A stretch of 11,541 nt of DNA from an uncultured Oscillospiraceae bacterium (lineage in GTDB: Bacteria > Bacillota > Clostridia > Oscillospirales > Acutalibacteraceae). A model generated the notes under the pieces. That model had not been told where the DNA came from, searched no databases, and saw only the letters and a program-made list of their open reading frames with translations. The position numbers and the translations under genes were made by a program. The DNA lies in assembly GCA_900543215.1 (NCBI GenBank), contig UQQR01000040.1:1-11541 (forward strand). The letters are read 5' to 3'. How positions within the stretch are numbered: position 1 is the stretch's first letter; each line of letters begins with the position of its first letter. Positions 1 to 5,692 of this stretch are shown here, in pieces.

Positions 1-808
1 CCTCAAATTCGTCCTCGGTCATCATGGCGTAGTCATCGCCGCTGTTCCAGAAGGAGACGAACAGCTCGCCGTCCATCGTATCAATGGGCTGCTGCTCGAA
101 GCCTTCGCCGAGGCCGTCTGAGCACTGACCGGTGAGCCAGTCCCGAAGTGCTTCCGTTTCCTCTGCCGTGAGCGCTTCCTTGAGGCTGCAGTCAATTCGT
201 CCGAACAGCCTGTCGCCGTGTAATTCCACCGACCATACAGCCGAGGTCAGCTTTTCGCTCACGCCGTCATCCTTGTTATAGTAGGCTGCCATATCGTTTT
301 CGTCATTGGCGGTGTAACGATTCAATGCGTCGGCGATCTCATCGGCGCTGTCGGCAAGGTAGGAATCTCCGACCGTGAACATATCTCCGTCGCCCTCGTC
401 GATATTTCCCACCAGCGGACAGAAGAACACAGCCTTTACGGGGCCGGCGTCCTGCGTCATCTGACGGACGGCGGAAATCACTTCATCCATTGAGTCGTAC
501 TGGTCGTAGAGGATATTCTGTTCCAGTTCCTCCTTGATGTCCTCGCTTGCCGCCCCAATAACAAGCGTCAGCATATTAGCGTCGGCGATGGTGTTTTTTT
601 CATTCAATGTGAGGAGCAGATGCTGACCGAAGTCACTCTCACTGAACAGCTTAACGCCGATGTCCTCGTCCTCGTTGTCGGTCAGCGGGATCTGTTTCGG
701 CGGCTGCACAATGCCGATGGAGCGCAGCTTTTCATAAATGTCGTAAATGCTGTGGGGTAGATCGAGAACGAGGGTGTTCTCTTTATTGCGGATAATAGCG
801 GTGATCAT
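1..808 (-). CDS. ICE-type conserved hypothetical protein (partial, C-terminus off window)
   Basis: Reading the complement from ATG at 808-806 gives 269 codons with no stop, running off the left edge. The protein starts MITAIIRNKENTLVLDLPHS and continues with PLTDNEDEDIGVKLFSESDFG, LLLTLNEKNTIADANML and, near the open end, GQCSDGLGEGFEQQ and SFWNSGDDYAMMTEDE. It is strongly acidic and has no signal peptide or membrane segment. From memory, this layout matches conserved proteins of unknown function carried in Clostridia integrative conjugative elements, near antirestriction and mobilisation genes. I cannot assign a biochemical role. The start is supported by GGGAGG (822-817 on the complement) eight bases upstream and by an upstream gene whose stop lies one base before it. 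Base composition is visibly GC-richer than the plus-strand genes after about 870, suggesting a different origin. Confidence 0.75.
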   Translation of the reverse strand, partial: MITAIIRNKENTLVLDLPHSIYDIYEKLRSIGIVQPPKQIPLTDNEDEDIGVKLFSESDFGQHLLLTLNEKNTIADANMLTLVIGAASEDIKEELEQNILYDQYDSMDEVISAVRQMTQDAGPVKAVFFCPLVGNIDEGDGDMFTVGDSYLADSADEIADALNRYTANDENDMAAYYNKDDGVSEKLTSAVWSVELHGDRLFGRIDCSLKEALTAEETEALRDWLTGQCSDGLGEGFEQQPIDTMDGELFVSFWNSGDDYAMMTEDEFE

Positions 809-809
809 G

Positions 810-866
810 TTACATTCCTCCCATCGTCATAGGCTCGTCCTGATATACCGAAGTCTTTCTCTCCTT
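810..866 (-). pseudogene. 3' remnant of the gene upstream of the ICE-type gene
   Basis: On the complement, a frame ends in TAA at 812-810, one base before the ATG of the 1-808 gene. The residues just before the stop read RKERKTSVYQDEPMTMGGM. Tight stop-to-start spacing, with the next gene's GGGAGG lying inside these last codons, is typical of a polycistronic ICE operon, so this is probably the real C-terminus of the preceding gene. Further upstream the same frame stays open only as the antisense of kinase coding sequence, so the genuine part cannot extend much beyond about 866. The gene appears cut off here. The parent protein is not identifiable from so few residues. Confidence 0.45.
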
Positions 867-1273
867 GCGGCAAGCGACCGTTTGCAACATGTAAGCAAGG
901 TAATTGAGCCTGAGCTTCAAAAAGGAAATATTGTTATTAGCGACCGATATTTTTATTCCTGCCTTGCTAATTTAAGAGCACGGGGCTTTGAACAGGACGG
1001 GTGGATTTATGAAATCGCTAAATCGGTAATAGAGCCCGACATCGCTTTTTTCTTTGATGTTCCTGTCGAAACGGCAGTGGCAAGGGTTAGGAAGCGCCCT
1101 GAAGAAAAAATAGATATATCGATATGGATTTACAGTATAAGCTTAGAGAGGAATATATTAATATCTGCAAAGCAAACGGCGGAGTTTTGATTTCTACGAT
1201 GCGTGACAAGGAAGAATCGTATAATCAGGTAAAGCAGGCTGTGGAGAGGGTGATGAGAAATGGAAATCTTTGA
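861..1273 (+). pseudogene. Thymidylate-kinase-like gene, 5'-truncated and frameshifted
   Basis: Recognisable dTMP-kinase-family sequence begins near 861 with LLAASDRLQHV. It continues with IEPELQKGNIVISDRY (the DRY motif at 942-950, part of the nucleotide-binding DR(Y/H) element) and IEPDIAFFFDVPVETAVARV followed by the LID-type RKRPEEK. Dimeric dTMP kinases phosphorylate dTMP with ATP and need an N-terminal P-loop (GxxGxGK); no P-loop is present, because the upstream DNA is antisense of an unrelated gene. A second defect lies in the A6 run at 1105-1110. The frame in use diverges there and ends at 1190, while the frame one base back continues the family pattern (NRYIDMDLQYKLREEYINIC ... QVKQAVERVMRNGNL) to TGA at 1271-1273. 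One missing A restores the whole C-terminus. The stop overlaps the start of the carrier-protein gene, so the intact gene was probably the first or an early gene of that operon. A canonical -1 slippery heptamer is absent. A divergent P-loop kinase dedicated to this operon, rather than housekeeping Tmk, is possible. Confidence 0.7.
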
Positions 1274-1503
1274 AAATATCGGAAATTTTATGCGAACTCA
1301 GCGGCATTAAAGAAATAAAACCGGAGGATAATTTAAAAGAAGACTTAGCGCTTGACAGTCTTTCAATGGTCACGCTTTTGCTTGAAATCGAGGAAATATT
1401 TGAAATTGAGTTGGATGAATCGGATATGAACCCATTTGATTTAAACACCGTTGAAGACGCAGTTAAACTTGTGGAAAAATATCGGGCTGATGAAAATGAA
1501 TAA
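1270..1503 (+). CDS. Acyl carrier protein (phosphopantetheine-binding)
   Basis: A 77-residue acidic helical protein with the carrier-protein signature LALDSLSMV; Ser30 would carry the 4'-phosphopantetheine arm. Helix 2 (LSMVTLLLEIEEIFEIEL) and the final helix (TVEDAVKLVEKY) fit the ACP/PCP fold, and the length is normal. It would present a thioester-bound acyl or aminoacyl group to the neighbouring enzymes. The start used is TTG at 1270, in a four-base TTGA overlap with the upstream kinase stop, implying translational coupling. No strong Shine-Dalgarno lies at normal spacing. An ATG at 1260 is out of frame by one base. If one T of the TTT at 1269-1271 were extra, that ATG would give MEILKISEILCEL, which looks more natural and puts the Ser nearer its usual distance from the start, so an indel or non-ATG start should be kept in mind. 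It overlaps the next gene by 14 bases. Confidence 0.88.
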   Translation: MKISEILCELSGIKEIKPEDNLKEDLALDSLSMVTLLLEIEEIFEIELDESDMNPFDLNTVEDAVKLVEKYRADENE

Positions 1504-2497
1504 AATTGTCGAACTTCCGATTATTGAGCCTGTATACAGCACCTATCATTTTCAAGGGACTGGGACAGCGGTAATAGCGAATAATCCATCAATCAGAAAC
1601 TGGTATTTAAACAGTATATTTGAATTGTCATGGAATCGCGGGCATTTAAACGCTAAATCCGTACCGAAAATCAATGTAGAAGGATCGGGATGGTCGGATA
1701 ATCCTTTATTAGAAAAGCATTGGTATTCCGCTCAGTTTCTTAACGGGCATATAAATGTACTTATCCGCAATATGCTTGACGCAGGTTACTATGTTCTGTT
1801 CGGTGGAATAGATGATTATTATATTAAAGGCAAAAGCTGGTACAAGGAGCGGCATTTTGCTCATGACGGATTGATTTGCGGGTATAGCCGTGAAGATAAG
1901 ACTTACTGCATCTACGCATATGACAGCAACTGGATTTACCAAAAATTTTGGACTCCGCAAAGCTGCTTTGATGCAGGGCGCAAAGCAATGGAGAAAAAAG
2001 GAATCTATACACAAATTTGCGGGATTAAGCCTTTGCAAGACGAAGTAAACTTTTCACCTCAGACTGCACTTGAAAAGATTGCTAAATATATTGATACGTC
2101 ATCGGAAAAAAATTCTGATAACGGTCAAGGGTATGCTTACGGTATAATAGTACATGATTATGTTGCAGAATATATCGGAGAATTATTTGACGGTTCAATT
2201 GCCTATGAAAAGAAAGACCGAAGAATATTTCGACTTATTTGGGAGCATAAAAAGGTTCTTCTGGAGTGTATTGTGAATATTGAAAAATCATTTGATATAG
2301 GAAAATGCATAAGCTACAGATACGCAGATTTGGTATCAGAATCAGATGCGATTCGTATGCTATACGCTTCTTATATTATAAAACAGCGGGATTCGGTTTT
2401 ACCAATAATACAAAAGAAATTGCTCGCCGTTAAAGCCGAAGAAGAAAAGCTGCTTAAAGAGTTGCTTGAAAAAACGGGAGGTGTTAAAGCAGAATGA
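1490..2497 (+). CDS. BtrH N-terminal-domain-like protein (putative acyl transferase)
   Basis: A protein of 335 residues from ATG 1490; ATG 1496 is an equally possible start. The central part carries the pattern of the BtrH_N family: DNP near residue 65, a GYYVLFGGIDDYYIK segment, then a conserved His in HFAHDGLICGYS (His125 region) and an acidic residue in IYAYDSNW (Asp145), followed by an AGRKAM helix. In butirosin biosynthesis BtrH moves an acyl group from carrier protein BtrI to the aminoglycoside, and the fold is papain-like, so a transfer role from the adjacent ACP fits the context. The N-terminal nucleophilic Cys expected for BtrH proper is not visible: the first Cys comes after the conserved His. 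I recall Firmicute relatives in natural-product loci that also begin without it. The C-terminal half (DYVAEYIGELFDG to the Glu/Lys-rich end) is helical and unassigned. The stop overlaps the next start (ATGA). Acceptor and acyl group are unknown. Confidence 0.7.
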   Translation: MKMNKIVELPIIEPVYSTYHFQGTGTAVIANNPSIRNWYLNSIFELSWNRGHLNAKSVPKINVEGSGWSDNPLLEKHWYSAQFLNGHINVLIRNMLDAGYYVLFGGIDDYYIKGKSWYKERHFAHDGLICGYSREDKTYCIYAYDSNWIYQKFWTPQSCFDAGRKAMEKKGIYTQICGIKPLQDEVNFSPQTALEKIAKYIDTSSEKNSDNGQGYAYGIIVHDYVAEYIGELFDGSIAYEKKDRRIFRLIWEHKKVLLECIVNIEKSFDIGKCISYRYADLVSESDAIRMLYASYIIKQRDSVLPIIQKKLLAVKAEEEKLLKELLEKTGGVKAE

Positions 2498-3858
2498 AAT
2501 TGTGGGAATATATTAAGAAAAATATGCTTAAATATCCGCGTCAAGCTGTATGTGAGAACGGTACGGAAATTTCATACGATAATCTTGTTATTTGGGCGGA
2601 GCTGTTTGCCCGCAAGCTTAGAGGCTTAAATTGCTGTGCGATACTATGCAATTCGGAAATGGCAGCAGCAATGGCTCTGCTCAGCTGTTTTGCGGCGGAG
2701 GTTACCGCTGTTCCGCTTTCTCTTCGTTACGGAGAACTCCACTGCAATAAAATTCTGGACACAGTGAGCCCCGATGCGGTAATTACAGATCAAGGCGGTG
2801 AAATAAACATCAGGTATATTAGCAATAGCGGGTACATAGTACCTGAAGAACATCCCGCGCTTATTATGTGTACCTCGGGGACCACAGGAAAACCTAAGGG
2901 CGTAATGCTTTCTGAGAGCAATATCGTTGCAAATGTCGGTGATATTGCGGATTATTTTGATATAAATGAAAGCGATACAATACTGATTTCAAGACCGCTT
3001 TATCATTGCGCGGTTCTGACGGGCGAGTTTTTAACCGCACTTGTCAAAGGCAGTAGAATACGCTTTTATTCCGAAAAATTTAATCCGCCTAAAATTCTTG
3101 AACTGTTTAAGGAATACAGAATTACAGCCTTTTGCGGTACTCCAACATTGCTTAGTATGACGGCGCGTTTTAAGCGAGAATCGGTAAATGACTGCTTAAA
3201 ACATATATGCATAAGCGGCGAATGTATGGACAGTCAGACGGGGCATCGTATTGCGAAAGCTTTTCCAAAGTGTGAAATTTATCATATTTACGGTCTTACA
3301 GAAGCTTGTCCTCGTGTAAGCTATCTTCCGCCGAACCTGTTTAACAGGTATCCCGATTTTGTGGGAATACCATTAAAATCGGTATCTGTGCGAATTGCCG
3401 ATAAGAACGGAAACCCTTTACCCGACGGAAAAGAAGGAATACTGTGGGTCAAGGGCGACAACATTATGATGGGATATTATAACGAGCCCGATAAAACTGC
3501 CGAAGTACTGCGTGACGGTTGGCTTTGCACAGGAGATATTGCTGTGATTAACGATGTTGGACTGCTTAAGATTAAGGGGAGAAACGACGGACTTATTATA
3601 AAGTCAGGTATGAATATTTATCCCGCGGAGATAGAGGCGGCGCTTAAAACCGATCCTCGCGTGAAAGAGGTGCTGGCATACGGCATTGAAAGCAAACACG
3701 GTATGCAGATAGGACTTAAAATCGCAGGGGATTTCAACTCTGTTTCAGAGGTCAAAAAACTGTGTTCTGAGTGTTTGCCATATTTTCAGATTTCTAATTA
3801 TATCGAAATTATGCCGGAGATTTCGAAAAACTGTTCCGGAAAAATCATTAGGAGGTAA
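2494..3858 (+). CDS. Class I adenylate-forming enzyme (AMP-binding acyl/aryl/amino-acid ligase)
   Basis: A 454-residue member of the ANL superfamily, near-complete though a little shorter than many. Motifs in order: P-loop TSGTTGKPKG (127-136), YGLTEA (266-271), DGWLCTGD ending at Asp348 (ribose binding), GRNDGLIIKSG near 362 (hinge and A8), PAEIE, and the C-terminal catalytic Lys450 in NCSGKIIRR. These enzymes use ATP to make an acyl-adenylate, then transfer the acyl to a thiol. With a carrier protein two genes upstream, loading its phosphopantetheine is the likely second step. The residues after YGLTEA (CPRVSYLP) help shape the substrate pocket, but I cannot infer the acid. ATG at 2494 overlaps the previous stop and has GGGAGG at 2476-2481, 12 bases away. 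The last codons contain the AGGAGG that serves the next gene. No truncation or missing motif is seen. Confidence 0.93.
   Translation: MKLWEYIKKNMLKYPRQAVCENGTEISYDNLVIWAELFARKLRGLNCCAILCNSEMAAAMALLSCFAAEVTAVPLSLRYGELHCNKILDTVSPDAVITDQGGEINIRYISNSGYIVPEEHPALIMCTSGTTGKPKGVMLSESNIVANVGDIADYFDINESDTILISRPLYHCAVLTGEFLTALVKGSRIRFYSEKFNPPKILELFKEYRITAFCGTPTLLSMTARFKRESVNDCLKHICISGECMDSQTGHRIAKAFPKCEIYHIYGLTEACPRVSYLPPNLFNRYPDFVGIPLKSVSVRIADKNGNPLPDGKEGILWVKGDNIMMGYYNEPDKTAEVLRDGWLCTGDIAVINDVGLLKIKGRNDGLIIKSGMNIYPAEIEAALKTDPRVKEVLAYGIESKHGMQIGLKIAGDFNSVSEVKKLCSECLPYFQISNYIEIMPEISKNCSGKIIRR
3850..3855 (+). promoter_or_regulatory. Ribosome binding site embedded in the ligase 3' end
   Basis: Perfect AGGAGG forms the last two Arg codons of the ligase gene, immediately before its TAA. 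It lies seven bases before ATG 3863 and fixes the start of the CYTH gene, tying its translation to the ligase reading frame. Confidence 0.85.
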
Positions 3859-3862
3859 AATT

Positions 3863-4465
3863 ATGTTGGAACACGAAAAGAAAACTATGCTCACAGAAGA
3901 TGAATATATTTCGATTGTAATGCTGATGTGTAAGTATGCACCGATGCAGACTCAAACCAATTATTATTTTGATACCGAGGATTTTTCAATGAATAAAAAC
4001 GGGATTACTTGCCGAATCCGCGCCAAAGACGGCAAATTCAAATCAACTGTAAAAAGGCATTATACCGGTGATGAAGATTGCAGTACTGAGATTGACGGAG
4101 AAGTTAAGGATTATTTTGATTTAGATACATTCAAGGATATGGGACTTATTTTGCAGGGGAGTCTTGTTACAGAAAGAATTGTGCTGCATAAGGAAAAGTT
4201 CTGTAAAGCTGTAATAGATCGAAACACATATTTAGGTTTTACTGATTATGAGCTTGAAATTGAGTATACAGAAGGTCACGGCGATGAGGCAATGCATATA
4301 ATTAAACACATTGTGAAAAAGCTTTCTAATTATTTGGAATTTTACCCTGCGGAAGAATTATTGAGCCGAGTTGGCAAGTCAAAATCTAAATCCGAACGTT
4401 TTTTTGAACGTAAATTAAAGTCTCGAAAGGAAGGAGGTCATATAAATGATTTCGGTTTTAAATGA
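3863..4465 (+). CDS. CYTH-domain protein (triphosphate tunnel metalloenzyme family)
   Basis: A 200-residue protein with the hallmark ExExK at its extreme N-terminus (Glu3, Glu5, Lys7). The tunnel-strand motifs follow: YYFDTEDFSMNKNGITCRIR (34-53, with Arg51/Arg53), STVKRH (Lys64), an acidic EIDGEV strand (76-81), and DRNTYLGFTDYELEIEY (119-135, with the metal-binding Glu130/132/134 series). CYTH enzymes hydrolyse or transfer phosphate from triphosphate-containing substrates such as tripolyphosphate, thiamine triphosphate or ATP. All visible catalytic positions are kept, so an active enzyme is likely, but the substrate is not predictable. The basic tail (SKSKSERFFERKLKSRK) is unusual and may be a surface extension. 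AGGAGG stands seven bases before ATG 3863. Its end overlaps the next gene by 20 bases. Its presence in an ACP/ligase operon is the odd point; it may act on a phosphorylated precursor or on a ligase by-product. Confidence 0.87.
   Translation: MLEHEKKTMLTEDEYISIVMLMCKYAPMQTQTNYYFDTEDFSMNKNGITCRIRAKDGKFKSTVKRHYTGDEDCSTEIDGEVKDYFDLDTFKDMGLILQGSLVTERIVLHKEKFCKAVIDRNTYLGFTDYELEIEYTEGHGDEAMHIIKHIVKKLSNYLEFYPAEELLSRVGKSKSKSERFFERKLKSRKEGGHINDFGFK
4432..4437 (+). promoter_or_regulatory. Ribosome binding site deciding the start of the DNRLRE gene
   Basis: AGGAGG inside the CYTH coding sequence, eight bases before ATG 4446. It supports the 20-base gene overlap rather than a later start. Confidence 0.82.
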
Positions 4466-5573
4466 AATAACAAAATTAAGAGACGGCGGTTCGCTTACAA
4501 TCAATTATAATAATACCAACCGTTACCGCGTTTTAATAAATGAGACAAACGGAACAAAAACTGCCTATTATTTCAGTGCTCCGATTTATAACTGTAAAAG
4601 CAGAAAGGTTGTAGATATGAAATTTTATAAAAAAGACGGAGCGGTTTATTCGGTAGGCAGCAATGCGGATATTACCTATTCAAATCATATAAGAATGGAA
4701 AATACCGAGGGCTATTGTACCATTTCCTTAGAACAGCCCGTAAGTCTTGTGAGCGGCGGGGAGCTTATTTGCGGAAAAGACCGCCTGTATCCGACAACGA
4801 ACGGATTTATGTATAAGGCGGCGTGCAACGCAGTAAACCCCATATGCTTTGATTTGGAAGTAGGAACGCCTTTTATGGAGATACGGGCGAACGATAAATA
4901 CTTTTCGCTTATGCTCGAACGCTTCAGACCGTTTGTTACGGTTTCCTGCATAGGTACGTTGAAAACGGACGGCGAGATTATCGCGCCTGCAAAAATTTCT
5001 TTTCAAAAGCTCACCGACCGTAAATATCGTCTAACAATTAGACCCTGCAGTCCGCTTGGAGGATGGGTGCTGTTTGAAGGCAACCTATACGAATCAAAGC
5101 AGATTCAGGATACAACGGTAGAGAGCGCTAATCCTGAGGTAAATAATGCTTTCGGAGGTACGGCTTTTATAGGCAACACTACGGAATTCGGAGAACAATG
5201 GCTTTATTCAAGACCCGATTATTCGAAATTTTCCGAGCTTACGGACAGGCAGATAATAAAGGCGGTTCTTCATATGCCAAAGCTTAACCGTTCAAATGTT
5301 CAAATGAGTGCCTTTCAGGTTTCATCGCGCTTTTGCAGCTTCGGTTCAAATTGGAATAATAAAATAGTGGAGTCTTCGGTGGTTGCGGAGTCGGCCGCGG
5401 AAGGGCGCTATCATAATATAGACATTACTCCCTTATTTGTCGATAAATTCGGAAGGTTTACGCAAACAGAGGGAATAATACTAAAACCGCGCGTAAAAGG
5501 CGGCGGCTTTGCCGCTGTCTCGACAGGCGACAGCAGCTACGCGCCGCAAATATATGAAATAAATTACAGATAA
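4446..5573 (+). CDS. Stand-alone DNRLRE/CBM96-like domain protein
   Basis: A 375-residue protein. No signal peptide, lipobox, sortase motif or membrane segment is visible. The N-terminal part (about 20-110, NRYRVLINETNGTKTAYYFS and SRKVVDMKFYKKDG) resembles the leader region of DNRLRE/RHS proteins, including the giant protein encoded downstream (KVFRMSDGTEQAVFYPTPVH). The C-terminal part (about 236-375) has the DNRLRE layout: AFIGNTTEFGEQWLYSRPD, IIKAVLHMPKLN, HNIDITPLF, TEGIILK, and a final YAPQIYEINYR strand. DNRLRE domains are beta-sandwich modules of extracellular proteins, now classed with carbohydrate-binding module family 96. It is the last gene of the operon, ending 31 bases before a terminator. 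It may be a partner or a reduced paralogue of the downstream RHS protein's N-terminus. Catalytic function is unlikely; its role is unknown. Confidence 0.75.
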   Translation: MISVLNEITKLRDGGSLTINYNNTNRYRVLINETNGTKTAYYFSAPIYNCKSRKVVDMKFYKKDGAVYSVGSNADITYSNHIRMENTEGYCTISLEQPVSLVSGGELICGKDRLYPTTNGFMYKAACNAVNPICFDLEVGTPFMEIRANDKYFSLMLERFRPFVTVSCIGTLKTDGEIIAPAKISFQKLTDRKYRLTIRPCSPLGGWVLFEGNLYESKQIQDTTVESANPEVNNAFGGTAFIGNTTEFGEQWLYSRPDYSKFSELTDRQIIKAVLHMPKLNRSNVQMSAFQVSSRFCSFGSNWNNKIVESSVVAESAAEGRYHNIDITPLFVDKFGRFTQTEGIILKPRVKGGGFAAVSTGDSSYAPQIYEINYR

Positions 5574-5604
5574 AGAATATGCAAAAAAAATAAAAAATTT
5601 TTTT

Positions 5605-5637
5605 AACTCGGACAGAAACTGTCCGGGTTATTTTTTA
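5605..5637 (+). terminator. Rho-independent terminator of the carrier-protein operon
   Basis: An 11-bp stem, AACTCGGACAG (5605-5615) against CTGTCCGGGTT (5619-5629) with one G-T pair and an AAA loop, is followed by ATTTTTTA. A/T runs also precede the stem (5583-5604), so it may work in both directions. It separates the 1270-5573 operon from the RHS gene, which therefore needs its own promoter or read-through. Confidence 0.88.
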
Positions 5638-5676
5638 TACTATGCTTGCAGCTGCAAAAAAAGATATAAATTTAAG

Positions 5677-5683
5677 AAAGGGG
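5677..5683 (+). promoter_or_regulatory. Ribosome binding site of the RHS gene
   Basis: AAAGGGG with nine bases before ATG 5693. It is a partial Shine-Dalgarno but well spaced, and it is the only good candidate before this long frame. The next in-frame ATG (5708) has no comparable site. The rest of 5574-5692 holds the terminator and AT-rich DNA without a convincing promoter. Confidence 0.6.
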
Positions 5684-5692
5684 CCATAAAAA

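Noticed and set aside
747..860. Plus-strand extension of the kinase frame up to a start codon at 747
   Set aside because: It is antisense to the well-supported minus-strand ICE-type gene and its upstream neighbour, and its translation (HSSHRHRLVL) has no kinase character.
1194..1448. Minus-strand open frame opposite the kinase end and ACP gene
   Set aside because: Ser-rich low-complexity shadow of the ACP coding strand, with no ribosome site.
1451..1489. TTG start at 1451 for the BtrH-like gene
   Set aside because: It would overlap the ACP gene by over 50 bases and add residues that are only ACP sequence in another frame; ATG 1490 or 1496 is more natural.
1709..2038. Minus-strand open frame opposite the BtrH-like gene
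   Set aside because: No recognisable domain and fully inside a convincing plus-strand gene.
5636..5641. TATACT as a -10 box for the RHS gene
   Set aside because: It lies in the terminator tail and no acceptable -35 is found about 17 bases upstream; TATAAA at 5665-5670 likewise lacks a properly spaced -35.
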